Part shown: piece after piece, positions 52,840-61,431 of the stretch | Position numbering within the stretch: the first letter of the stretch is position 1 | How the letters are laid out: the number at the start of each line of letters is the position of its first letter | Origin: JADLHS01 sp964594985 | GTDB lineage: Bacteria > Verrucomicrobiota > Verrucomicrobiia > Limisphaerales > JADLHS01 | Reading direction: 5' to 3' | DNA length: 64,000 nt | Assembly: GCA_964594985.1 (NCBI GenBank) | Contig: CAZQNQ010000028.1 | Coordinates: 4,580-68,579 of the forward strand | Notes under the pieces: model-generated | The model's database searches: none | What the model was told of the DNA's origin: nothing | What the model saw: only the letters and a program-made list of their open reading frames with translations | Program-made: the position numbers and the translations under genes

Positions 52840-53535
52840 ATGAACCAACCAATCCGACTCCTCATCGTGGATGATCATCCCGTGGTGCGACGCGGCATCC
52901 AGATGTCCCTGGCGCAGAGCGCCAAGATCCAGATTGTGGGCGAGGCCAGCGATGGCCGGGAGGCCCTGGTCCGGGCCCACGACCTCAAACCCGACGTGGT
53001 GCTCATGGACATTGACATGCCGCAGATGAACGGTCTGGCTGTCACCGACCTGTTGCGTCGCGAAATGCCAGAGGTCAAAGTTCTCATCCTTTCAACTTAC
53101 TCTAACTCGGAATACGTGATGCGCATCATCCAATGCGGGGCGCGGGGTTTTGTTTTGAAGGACTCGGCGGCGGATGAGGTCGTTCAAGCCGTGGAAGCCG
53201 TGCAAGCGGGCGCAACCCATTTCAGTCCCGACGTGGCGCGGATCGCGTTGAATCACGTCGTGCGGGGTGGCGATGACAAGAGCGCGCCGCTGGCCCGGCT
53301 CACCAATCGCGAACGCGAAGTCTTGCTCTACATTGCGGAAGGTTTCAGCAACAAGGAAATCGCCTGCCAGCTCAACATCGGCGTGCGGACGGTGGAAACC
53401 CATCGCGAACGCATCATGCGCAAGCTGGACATCCACAGCATCGCGGGACTGACCCGGTTTGCCATCGCCCAAGGCCTCGTTTCGCTGATGGCCGCGCCGG
53501 CAATGGCGCCAAGTCTGCAACTCCACGCCGCCTGA
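52840..53535 (+). CDS. NarL/FixJ-type response regulator
   Basis: 231 residues. Receiver: RLLIVDDHPVVRRG, phospho-acceptor Asp57 (VVLMDIDMPQMNG), the LILSTYS switch, and the conserved Lys in GFVLKDSAADE. LuxR helix-turn-helix: RLTNREREVLLYIAEGFSNKEIACQLNIGVRTVETHRERIMRKL. The C-terminal tail (MAAPAMAPSLQLHAA) is short and variable. No kinase nearby. It may share a transcript with the 61-residue membrane protein upstream. Confidence 0.95.
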   Translation: MNQPIRLLIVDDHPVVRRGIQMSLAQSAKIQIVGEASDGREALVRAHDLKPDVVLMDIDMPQMNGLAVTDLLRREMPEVKVLILSTYSNSEYVMRIIQCGARGFVLKDSAADEVVQAVEAVQAGATHFSPDVARIALNHVVRGGDDKSAPLARLTNREREVLLYIAEGFSNKEIACQLNIGVRTVETHRERIMRKLDIHSIAGLTRFAIAQGLVSLMAAPAMAPSLQLHAA

Positions 53536-53548
53536 GCGTGGCGGCAGG

Positions 53549-54283
53549 TCATTTCGTGGCGGGCCAGGTGGCTGCCGCGACCCGCACCCATTCGTCGGCA
53601 ATCAACTGGTTGCCGGCGTAGGTCGGATGCACGCCGTCAAAAACCCAATACTCGGCGGGCGCGCGTTTGGAAGCTTCATCAAACACCCGTTGCAGTTTCA
53701 CGACGGGAGCTTTGTATTTTGTGCCCAGTTTGGCGACGACCGCCTGAAAGTCCTTCACATGACCTTGCCAAACCTCCCATTTCGGTGCGGTGGCCCGCCC
53801 GGGCGTGATGAACGGTTCGATCAGGATGATCTTGGCGTCCGGCAGCGCGGCGACGGTTTGCGCGATCAGCTTGTCGTAACCTTCCTCGTATTTCGCGACG
53901 GAGACTTCTTGATTGGCGTTTAAGGGATGCCAGATGTCGTTCACACCGATGAGGATGCTGATAACCGTCGGTTGGAGAGAAATCGTGTTGGTCTGCCAGC
54001 GGTTGAGGAGATCGGGGACTTTGTTGCCGCTGATGCCGCGATTGAAAAACTCCAGCTTCCGCTCGGGGTAAGCCGCACCATACTTCGCTGCAACCAGGAA
54101 GGCATAGCTGTGGCCCAAGACGTGATTCTGGTCATTGTTGCGCCCGCGCCCGCCATCGGTGATGGAATCACCTTGAAAGAGGATGCGGTTTCCGGCTTGG
54201 AAGATGGCGGCATCTGGGGCGGCGGCAAAGGAAGCGGCGTGCATGGTGAGCAGCAAAGCGATGGCAATGACCAAGGTTTTCAT
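53549..54283 (-). CDS. Exported SGNH/GDSL-family hydrolase
   Basis: 244 residues with a signal peptide (about 1-22, VIAIALLLTMHAASFAAAPD). SGNH blocks: block I FQGDSITDGG (nucleophile Ser), block II NRGISGNKV (Gly), block III ILIGVNDIWH (Asn), block V FDGVHPTYAG (Asp and His). The catalytic set is complete. Family members in this phylum are esterases or deacetylases, often acting on acetylated plant polysaccharides; this substrate is not known. Convergent with the response regulator, 13 bases apart. Confidence 0.92.
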   Translation of the reverse strand: MKTLVIAIALLLTMHAASFAAAPDAAIFQAGNRILFQGDSITDGGRGRNNDQNHVLGHSYAFLVAAKYGAAYPERKLEFFNRGISGNKVPDLLNRWQTNTISLQPTVISILIGVNDIWHPLNANQEVSVAKYEEGYDKLIAQTVAALPDAKIILIEPFITPGRATAPKWEVWQGHVKDFQAVVAKLGTKYKAPVVKLQRVFDEASKRAPAEYWVFDGVHPTYAGNQLIADEWVRVAAATWPATK

Positions 54284-54421
54284 AGACGGCGCGAATCTTC
54301 GGTAAACCGGGGCGAAGAATCCAACTTAAATTCACGGCGAATTACTCACAGCCGGTTGCGAACAGGTTGTCATCAAGATAATCTCGCGCGAACTGCTGGA
54401 ATGAGTTCTGATGTCCGTCGC

Positions 54422-54835
54422 ATGACCGATTCAGATTTGAAACTGTTTGAGGGGATGTGGCTAATGAGTCCCTCGGGAGGTATTGCATGTGCGAAGGCGA
54501 TAAACGGAGAATTATTTGTCCCATACTCCCATTCAGAGGAAAGGAAACTTGCAGGACATTATTTTGACTGTCGAGTTGTTGGCGGAACGCTCTTTGGAAA
54601 ATTCAAGCGTTTTGGTAGCGGTGAATCGGGGGGCTTGTTTCTTGGCGTGGGAGAGAATTTCACATTGAAGGGTGGATGGTGGCTTGATGGTAATCTCCCG
54701 GATATTGTTCGTCGTGACATTACCAAGGCGACTGTATCTTTGCCCGGGGTGGCTCAAACAGTTTGGGTGCGAATGCCAAAAGCGAGAACGCCACCGTGGG
54801 CGACACAGTATTTTTTAGAATGGCCTAGCAAGTGA
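54422..54835 (+). CDS. Hypothetical protein of low GC content
   Basis: About 137 residues starting at the ATG at 54422; the ATG at 54401 is an alternative. I recognise no family. Sequence: MTDSDLKLFEGMWLMSPSGG at the start, a run of short beta-like segments rich in Gly and aromatics (HYFDCRVVGGTLFGKFKRFG, then FTLKGGWWLDGNLPD), and VWVRMPKA near the end. There is no signal peptide or membrane helix. Base composition is visibly poorer in GC than all neighbours, which suggests acquisition by transfer. The upstream part of the longer frame is only a shadow of the SGNH gene. Confidence 0.65.
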   Translation: MTDSDLKLFEGMWLMSPSGGIACAKAINGELFVPYSHSEERKLAGHYFDCRVVGGTLFGKFKRFGSGESGGLFLGVGENFTLKGGWWLDGNLPDIVRRDITKATVSLPGVAQTVWVRMPKARTPPWATQYFLEWPSK

Positions 54836-54921
54836 AAGGTTCATGATTCTTTCACTGTTGTAAACCGGGCGGCAGATCACGAGTGGTGAGTGTCGCCAAA
54901 GCATATTTCATTTAGTTATCT

Positions 54922-56385
54922 ATGATCGATTCCGTTTCCGAAGGCGCTGGTGCTGCGCCGGATTTGAAGAAAGCACGTCGGCGCAAAGCTGGATCGCATG
55001 AAGCATCAAGGGTTGACCGGTTGCCCCCTCATGCCGACGAAATGGAGCGAGGTGTGTTGGGTTGCATTCTGCTTTCGCCGAATGATTGCATGGGTCAGTG
55101 CATCGAAAAAATCAAGACTGGGGCGGAAGTTTTTTACGATCTGCGCCATCAGACGATCTACGAAGCGCTGATTGCAATGTATGACAAGCGTGAACCAATC
55201 GATCTCATCCTGCTTCAACAACGGTTGAAAGAGCGTGGTTTGCTCGATCAGATCGGGGGCATCGCCTACCTGAACGCGTTGCAGGACGCCGTTCCTTCGG
55301 CGGCGAATCTCACTTACTACCTCGATATTGTTGAGGAAAAGTTCCTGTTGCGGAAAATGATCCAGACCTGTACGGGCGTCGTGGGGCGGGTTTACGATTA
55401 CGACGGCGAGGTGGACGCGTTGCTGGATGAAGTCGAACGTGACATCCTGGGCATGAGTGAATCCCGCGCGGGCGGAACGATCGAGCCGGTGAAGTCGCTG
55501 GTCAATAAGGCCATCGGGATGGTCGAGAATTACTTCAACCGTCAGGGCCAACTCGGCGGACTGGCCACGGGATTTTCCGATCTGGACCGCATGACGGACG
55601 GCATGCACGGTGGCGAAATGATCGTCATCGCCGCGCGTCCTTCAATGGGTAAGACCTCGCTCGCGATGAACATCGCCGAGAGCGTCGTGCTGAACCAGAA
55701 GCTGCCGGTCGGCGTGTTCAGTCTGGAAATGACGGCGGAATCACTTGTCCTGCGCATGCTGTGTTCCAACGCCCGGGTGAACCTGCGCAATATCCGTGAA
55801 GGTTTCATGAGCGAGTCAGATTTTCCCAAGCTCACGAGTGCGGCGGGCAAGATGTCGAGTTCGCCGTTGTTCATTGATGACACGCCGGGGCTTTCGATTT
55901 TGCAGTTGCGGACGCGGGCGCGGCGCATGTGGCAGCAGCATGGCGTGAAGCTATTCGTGATTGACTACCTCCAGTTGCTCAACTCTACTTCGCGCCGAGC
56001 GCAGGAAAACCGGCAACAGGAAATCGCCGAAATTTCCAGCGGCCTCAAGGCGTTGGCCAAGGAATTGGATGTTCCCGTCATCGTGTTGGCGCAGTTGAAC
56101 CGCGAAATGGAGAAGGACAAGAACCGCAAACCGCGGATGTCCGACCTGCGTGAATCCGGCTCGATTGAACAGGATGCAGACTTGATCGGTCTGCTTTACA
56201 AGCCGACGAGCGAAGACGAGGACGCGCCGCCGTTGGAAGATCAACCTGATGGGATTCCGGTCAATCTCCTCATCGCCAAGCAGCGTAACGGACCGACGGG
56301 CGACGTCCATTTGACCTTTTTGAAACCGTACACACGATTTGAAAGTGCAGCGAAAGTCAGCGAAGAAGACATACCGGGTCAGTGA
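54922..56385 (+). CDS. dnaB: Replicative DNA helicase DnaB
   Basis: 487-residue hexameric 5'-3' helicase of the replication fork. The N-terminal domain (about 34-170, LPPHADEMERGVLGCILLSPND) interacts with primase. The RecA-like domain has Walker A at about 238-246 (ARPSMGKTS), SLEMTAESLVLRML, VIDYLQLLNSTSRRAQENRQQEI (Walker B region), VIVLAQLNREME and MSDLRESGSIEQDADL. The first 33 residues are basic and poorly conserved. No intein is present. The 3' end overlaps bamA. Confidence 0.97.
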   Translation: MIDSVSEGAGAAPDLKKARRRKAGSHEASRVDRLPPHADEMERGVLGCILLSPNDCMGQCIEKIKTGAEVFYDLRHQTIYEALIAMYDKREPIDLILLQQRLKERGLLDQIGGIAYLNALQDAVPSAANLTYYLDIVEEKFLLRKMIQTCTGVVGRVYDYDGEVDALLDEVERDILGMSESRAGGTIEPVKSLVNKAIGMVENYFNRQGQLGGLATGFSDLDRMTDGMHGGEMIVIAARPSMGKTSLAMNIAESVVLNQKLPVGVFSLEMTAESLVLRMLCSNARVNLRNIREGFMSESDFPKLTSAAGKMSSSPLFIDDTPGLSILQLRTRARRMWQQHGVKLFVIDYLQLLNSTSRRAQENRQQEIAEISSGLKALAKELDVPVIVLAQLNREMEKDKNRKPRMSDLRESGSIEQDADLIGLLYKPTSEDEDAPPLEDQPDGIPVNLLIAKQRNGPTGDVHLTFLKPYTRFESAAKVSEEDIPGQ

Positions 56386-58885
56386 GGCCAGATTAAGGGA
56401 GTTGCTGCGCATCTGCACTTTGGGCGTGTGCGTCTGTTGTGCCACTTCGCTGTGGGCGCAAGAGCCGGTGGAGAATCTGCCCAAGATTTCCCGGATCGAA
56501 ATCAAGTTTGCCGGTCCCGCCTCCATCAGTGAAACGCTGATCCGGGGCAACATCCGTTCCCGTGTGGGGGAACCCTTCCGCCTCGTCACGCTGGACGATG
56601 ACATCCGCAGTCTCTACAAGACCGACCTCTTCTACAATATCCGGGTCACGCGCGACAAAGCGGAGGACGGCGGCGTGGTCGTCACCTACGTGGTGCAGGC
56701 CAACCCGCGGTTGACGGAGATCAAGCTGTCCGGCAACGAGAAGATCAAGGACAAGGACATCAAGAAAAAGATCACGTCCAAGGTCGGCGAGGCGTTGGAC
56801 GAGCGGAAACTGTTCACCGACACGCAGGCGATCCAGGAGTTGTATCAGAAGAAGGGTTACCCGCGCACGGAGGTGAAGTACGTGCTGAACATTGACGAAG
56901 CCTCCGGCCGGGGCACGGCCACGTTTGAGATCAAGGAAAGCGCCAAGCTCAAGATCAGTGATGTCGAGTTTGTCGGGGCGGAAGCCTTTTCCCAGTCCAA
57001 GCTGCGCAAGGTGCTCAAGGGCACGCGGCGCCATTGGATGTGGTCCTGGCTGACCCGGGGTGGTTATTTTCGCGACGATAAGTACGAAGAGGATCAGGAG
57101 CTGTTGAAGCAATTCTATCGCGACAACGGCTACATGGACTTCGATCTCAAGGAAACCGAGTTTGCCAATGACTCGGACAAGAGCATGGTGGTGCGGCTGC
57201 ACGTGTTTGAAGGCCAGCAATACCGGCTCGGCCAGGTGACGTTCGTGGGCACGACCATGTTGCCGACCAATGCGGTCAGCCGGGAGTTCGATCCCGGGGC
57301 GGTGCCGAAGAATCCGGCCGACCGGCAGTTGTGGGGTGAAGCGATCACGCTCAACCGCAGCTTCAAGATGAAGGAGGGCGATGTCTTCAAGCCCAAGGAC
57401 CTCGCCAAGGACACGCAGGCAGTGGAGGATTTTTACAATTCGCGCGGGTACATTGACGTCGCGCGCGGCGGCAACCTGCGGGTGAAGCGCATCCCGAATG
57501 TCGAGACCGGGACGATGGACCTCCAGTATCAGATCGAGGAAGGGCAGAAGTCCTTCGTGGAAAAAATCGTCATCCGCGGCAACACCAAGACCAAGGACAA
57601 GGTCATCCGCCGCGAACTCGCGTTGTCGCCGGGCGAGACGTTCGACATGACGCGCGTGCGCATCAGCCAGCGGCGCTTGCAGGGGTTGGACTATTTCGGC
57701 AAGGTGGACGCGCGGCCCGAGGACACGGAAATTCCGAACCGCAAAGACCTGCTGGTCACCGTGGAGGAGCAACGCACCGGCAAGATGAGTTTCGGGGCCG
57801 GGTTCAGCTCGATTGACTCGTTGGTGGCTTACACCGAGGTGACGCAGGGGAATTTCGATCTGTTCAAGTGGCCGAACTTCACGGGCGGCGGCCAGAAGTT
57901 CCGGTTGCAACTGCAGGTCGGCACCGAGCGTCAGGACTACGTGCTGTCCATCACCGAGCCGTGGTTTCTGGATCGCCGGCTGCAACTCGGGACGGATCTT
58001 TATCATCGCCGCGCGGATTACCAGAGCGTCGGCAATATCTACAACGAAGTGCGCACCGGCGCGCGGATCTCGTTGAGCAAGGCCTTGCCCCGGCCCACGC
58101 TCCTCGACTCAATTTTTGGCAAGGGCGATCTCATCGGCAGTGTGTTCTACAACATCGAGCGGGTCGGGATCATTCTGAACGACGGCTATCACGGCGACCT
58201 CGGCGCCATTCCGGCGAACGTGCCGACGGCCATTTTGCAGGAGGTGGGCCATTCATTGTTGACGCGGGTGGGCGGGACGCTGGCCTATGACACGCGCAAC
58301 GACACGCGCCTCCCAAACGGCGGCCAACGCACCGAGTTCACCACGGAACTCACTTCGAGTTACCTTGGGGGGGATCGCGATTTTTACAAGTTGCAACTCC
58401 AGTCCGCGTGGTATTTTCCAGGCTTGGCGAAGGGTCACGTCATCGAAGTCGGCGGGCGCGGCGGGGTGACGGAAGGTATGCGCGGCGATGATACGCCGTT
58501 CTACGAACGGTTCTATCTCGGTGGCATGTACACCTTGCGCGGCTTCGAGTATCGCTCGATCAGCCCGCGCGAGCCGGGATTTCTTGAGCCGACCGGCGGT
58601 CGCTCGTTCTGGTTTGGCTCGATTGAATACAGTCTGCCTTTGATTGATAGTGAAGGGGGGGCGGGGTTGCGGCTGGCGACGTTTTATGACATCGGCAGCG
58701 TGGGCGAACAGGCTTATGATTTCAACACGCAAAATTACAGCGACAACTGGGGCATCGGCCTCCGGCTCAACATCCCGCAACTCGGGCCGTTGCGGCTGGA
58801 TTGGGGAAAGCCCATCAACCACGACAAATACAGCAGTGACAAAGGCCGGATCAATTTCGGCGTTGGCTGGCAACGGCCGCTTTGA
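56339..58885 (+). CDS. bamA: Outer membrane protein assembly factor BamA
   Basis: 848 residues from a TTG start overlapping dnaB by 47 bases; GTG 56345 or a later TTG (56402) are alternatives, and no ATG is suitable. The signal-like stretch is LRICTLGVCVCCATSLWAQEP. Five POTRA-type units follow (about 45-420, SRIEIKFAGPASISETLI and ISDVEFVGAEAFSQSKLRKV are two starts), then the barrel (about 470-848), with YTLRGFEYRSISPRE (the VRGF-like motif) and a final FGVGWQRPL that ends in hydrophobic residues, though it ends in Leu rather than the usual Phe. Inserts outer-membrane proteins. skp follows downstream. Confidence 0.95.
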   Translation: MKVQRKSAKKTYRVSEARLRELLRICTLGVCVCCATSLWAQEPVENLPKISRIEIKFAGPASISETLIRGNIRSRVGEPFRLVTLDDDIRSLYKTDLFYNIRVTRDKAEDGGVVVTYVVQANPRLTEIKLSGNEKIKDKDIKKKITSKVGEALDERKLFTDTQAIQELYQKKGYPRTEVKYVLNIDEASGRGTATFEIKESAKLKISDVEFVGAEAFSQSKLRKVLKGTRRHWMWSWLTRGGYFRDDKYEEDQELLKQFYRDNGYMDFDLKETEFANDSDKSMVVRLHVFEGQQYRLGQVTFVGTTMLPTNAVSREFDPGAVPKNPADRQLWGEAITLNRSFKMKEGDVFKPKDLAKDTQAVEDFYNSRGYIDVARGGNLRVKRIPNVETGTMDLQYQIEEGQKSFVEKIVIRGNTKTKDKVIRRELALSPGETFDMTRVRISQRRLQGLDYFGKVDARPEDTEIPNRKDLLVTVEEQRTGKMSFGAGFSSIDSLVAYTEVTQGNFDLFKWPNFTGGGQKFRLQLQVGTERQDYVLSITEPWFLDRRLQLGTDLYHRRADYQSVGNIYNEVRTGARISLSKALPRPTLLDSIFGKGDLIGSVFYNIERVGIILNDGYHGDLGAIPANVPTAILQEVGHSLLTRVGGTLAYDTRNDTRLPNGGQRTEFTTELTSSYLGGDRDFYKLQLQSAWYFPGLAKGHVIEVGGRGGVTEGMRGDDTPFYERFYLGGMYTLRGFEYRSISPREPGFLEPTGGRSFWFGSIEYSLPLIDSEGGAGLRLATFYDIGSVGEQAYDFNTQNYSDNWGIGLRLNIPQLGPLRLDWGKPINHDKYSSDKGRINFGVGWQRPL

Positions 58886-58918
58886 TAGGAGCTTTTCCCT
58901 TCCATTTACTTTTCCCGG

Positions 58919-59311
58919 ATGACCACGTGGGTTGGGGGGCGCGCTGCTTTCGTCGGTCGCTACTGCGGCACTGGCGGCAGAAATCGCCGCCAACTCCGCC
59001 GGGCCACCCAGCCAATCGTATTCGAAATCCCATTGCAACCCAGTGCCACGGTATTGCTCGGCGGCCGCGCGGGTTTTGTCGTCAAAATGCTTGCGGATGA
59101 ACCGCCGGTCTTGAAGCTCGGCCAGCTTGGCCCCAATGCGGTTTTGAGTTGGAGTGCCGCGGCCCCCGAACTCATTCTGCAGACGTCCACGAATCTGGCG
59201 CTCCCCGGTGCCTGGGTGGACCTGAACCCGACTCCGGTCGTGAGCAATGCGTTCCTCACGGTGATTGTGGCCCCGACCAATCCCGCGCAATTCTTCCGCT
59301 TGAAGCCGTAA
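58919..59311 (+). pseudogene. Remnant or orphan 3' end of a secreted-protein gene
   Basis: 130 codons. Only the last 70 residues (PPVLKLGQLGPNAVLSWSAA, then ELILQTSTNLALPGAW and AQFFRLKP) look like protein sequence; they match the C-terminal module seen at the ends of other secreted proteins in this window. The first 50 residues have no signal peptide. In another frame (from the TTG at 58932) a signal-like GGALLSSVATAALAAEIAA is found, so a frameshifted or deleted gene is possible. The gap between bamA and skp (58886-59404) contains nothing else I can support. Confidence 0.4.
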
Positions 59312-59404
59312 ACAGCCGGTGGCTGAACGTTTTCTCCCGTTGGCTGTCAGAGCTGGTGTCGCGCCACAAAAGAGATTGGCGACGCGGCCCGATTTTGGTT
59401 TCCT

Positions 59405-59998
59405 ATGCTTATGAACAAATTCTTTCAGTTGGCAGTTTTGATCGGGGCCGTGGCTCTGGGCGGGGTCGGTTCAGCGCAGGCGCAGACGCGCATCGCGACC
59501 GTTAATCTCGTCGAAGTCTTCGATAATTATTGGAAGACCAAGCAGGCGAAAGTGGCGCTGTCGGAAAGCCGAGCCGAGACGAAAAAGGAAGTTGATGCCA
59601 TGCAGGAGGCGCATCGGAAGCTCATCCAGAATTATCAGAAGCAACTGAGCGAAGCCAACGACCAGGCGGTATCCGAAACCGAACGTGCCAAGCGCCGGAA
59701 AGCCCTCGAACCGAAACTGAAGGAATTGCAGGACAGCGAAAACACGTTGAAACAGTTTATGGGCAGCCGCGAGGCGGAACTGAAGGTGAAAACGGATCGC
59801 ATGATGGAAGATGTCATCAAAGACATCCGCTCGGTGGTGGCGACCAAGGCCAAGAGCGCGGGTTACGCGCTGGTGTTGGACAGTTCGGCGCGCTCCGCAA
59901 CGACCACGGAAATCTTCCTCTACGCCAACAGCGAAAATGACCTGACCAAACAGGTCACGCAGGAATTGAATATCGCGGCGCCGGCGGACGTGAAATAA
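59405..59998 (+). CDS. skp: OmpH/Skp-family periplasmic chaperone
   Basis: 197 residues from the ATG at 59405 (Met3 at 59411 also possible). Signal peptide about 1-26 (LAVLIGAVALGGVGSAQAQT). Core TRIATVNLVEVFDNYWKTKQAK, a long coiled-coil region (about 45-150, rich in Lys and Glu), then the C-terminal strand GYALVLDSSARSATTTEIFLYAN. Skp trimers hold unfolded outer-membrane proteins in the periplasm and hand them to BamA. Its position after bamA matches many Gram-negatives. Confidence 0.92.
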   Translation: MLMNKFFQLAVLIGAVALGGVGSAQAQTRIATVNLVEVFDNYWKTKQAKVALSESRAETKKEVDAMQEAHRKLIQNYQKQLSEANDQAVSETERAKRRKALEPKLKELQDSENTLKQFMGSREAELKVKTDRMMEDVIKDIRSVVATKAKSAGYALVLDSSARSATTTEIFLYANSENDLTKQVTQELNIAAPADVK

Positions 59999-60003
59999 CG
60001 CGC

Positions 60004-61185
60004 TTACGACTGGCTCAAGCGTTTGACCGGGGCTTGATACATCAAGTCGTGCGCTTCTTCGAGGATGGCGGTGATTCTGGCGGCGAAAGGACTTGCCGCC
60101 AGGGTCGCGGCGAGATCGAGGTCGCGGACTTTTGCGGCGTTCTCTCCCGGAAACCAATGGTCGGCCTGGCCGAGCAGGTTGTAACGCATCTTGCCCCACG
60201 CCACGAGGTCGAGTGACTTGGCGTAGGTCCACAGGCGGAGGATTTCCGTGATGTTGATCTGGCCCGGAACTTCCGTGTAGTCCGGCAAACCTTCCGCCCA
60301 GCGGGCGCACCAGTCGGCGCCGAGTGTGCGGACCATTTCCTCCCGCAAACGTTTCTCGATGGGCGCGATGACTTCCGCCGCGCGATCGTAATGTTCCAAC
60401 GCGGCGATGTGCGCGTCGAAATCGGAGGGCTTCGCCACACCACAACTCAACGTATGCACCTCCGGACGCGCGAGGCAGTAAAGGTCGTTGAACGCCATCG
60501 GTGTCAACGGCGCGCACAAGTCCACGAGCTTGGCCGACGGTTCGTAGAGCTTTCCGCCCTTGTCGTTCGGGCTGATGATGAACACGCCCATGTCCTTGGC
60601 GTGCGCGGCTTCGATGCACGACCAGTTCAGGTCGTTGACGAAATACCAGTGCAGGTTGAGGTAATCAAACTCACCGCCGCGGATGGTTTCATGGATGACC
60701 TCGGTGGTGGCGTGGGTGGTGAAACCGACGAAGCGACAACGGCCTTCCTTTTGCAGTTTGCGGGCGGCGTCCAGCGCGCCATCCTTCTTCAACGACCAGT
60801 TGACCAACTCGCGGTTATTGACGCCGTGGAGCGTGAGCAGGTCCACGTAATCGAGCCGTAGATACTTCATCGAAGTCTCAAAGATTTTGCGGAACTCCTT
60901 GCCGGTAGCCTGTGGGGCGACCTTGGTCTGAACGATGAGTTTTTCACGCGGCAACTTGGGCAGCACCCAGCCGAGTTGCATTTCGGAAGTGCCGTAGCCC
61001 CGGGCCGTTTCGATGTGATTGATGCCGAGTTCGAGCGCGCGATGGATGCAGGCCTCAAGGTTGGCTTGATTGGCCACGGGGATTTCCGCCGGTTTGACGT
61101 CCTGCCACTTGTGCTGGTAACGCATCCCGCCACAGGAGATGACGGGCAACTGCAATTCAGTCCGGCCAAAGCGACGGTATTTCAT
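60004..61185 (-). CDS. Aldo/keto reductase family protein
   Basis: 393 residues from the ATG at 61185 (MKYRRFGRTELQLPVISCGGMRYQ); the longer frame adds 12 codons. TIM-barrel with HIETARGYGTSE (catalytic Tyr), VQTKVAPQATG (Lys position), YVDLLTLHGVNN (His), CRFVGFTTHATTEV and FIISPNDKGGKLYEPS. The C-terminal 100 residues contain no recognised iron-sulphur Cys motif, unlike some YgjR-type relatives. Substrate unknown. Convergent with skp, 5 bases apart. Confidence 0.88.
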   Translation of the reverse strand: MKYRRFGRTELQLPVISCGGMRYQHKWQDVKPAEIPVANQANLEACIHRALELGINHIETARGYGTSEMQLGWVLPKLPREKLIVQTKVAPQATGKEFRKIFETSMKYLRLDYVDLLTLHGVNNRELVNWSLKKDGALDAARKLQKEGRCRFVGFTTHATTEVIHETIRGGEFDYLNLHWYFVNDLNWSCIEAAHAKDMGVFIISPNDKGGKLYEPSAKLVDLCAPLTPMAFNDLYCLARPEVHTLSCGVAKPSDFDAHIAALEHYDRAAEVIAPIEKRLREEMVRTLGADWCARWAEGLPDYTEVPGQINITEILRLWTYAKSLDLVAWGKMRYNLLGQADHWFPGENAAKVRDLDLAATLAASPFAARITAILEEAHDLMYQAPVKRLSQS

Positions 61186-61254
61186 GCGGGCGAAGTATGG
61201 CAAACGCTTCGCCGCGAGCAATGTGAAGTTGCGACACGGGGGCGAGTGGAACGC

Positions 61255-61323
61255 TGGAGTTCAAGCTTTAGCTTGTTCCCAGTTCCCCAACCCCGCCCCG
61301 AACAAGCTGAAGCTTGAACTCCA
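61255..61323. repeat. Palindromic interspersed repeat, family A copy 2
   Basis: Arms of 24 bases (TGGAGTTCAAGCTTTAGCTT and onward, 61255-61278; 61300-61323) with one G-T mismatch and a 21-base loop. The arms are nearly the same as those at 7629-7696, while the loop is different. It lies upstream of the aldo/keto reductase start and downstream of the nucleotidyltransferase gene. Confidence 0.9.
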
Positions 61324-61332
61324 ACCAAAATT

Positions 61333-61355
61333 GCGCGGCAGTTCCAGTCACACCC
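61333..61355. repeat. Partial family C repeat end
   Basis: GCGCGGCAGTTCCAGTCACA and following CCC equals the outer arm of repeat C at 37031-37181. It is only the arm, without its partner, and directly follows repeat A2. Confidence 0.75.
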
Positions 61356-61431
61356 TTGCATCGCCAAAAAAGAGCCGGAGCGAGCCGCACGGTGAGCCGC
61401 CCCCCATTGTGAATCGTAATGAACGCGCGGC

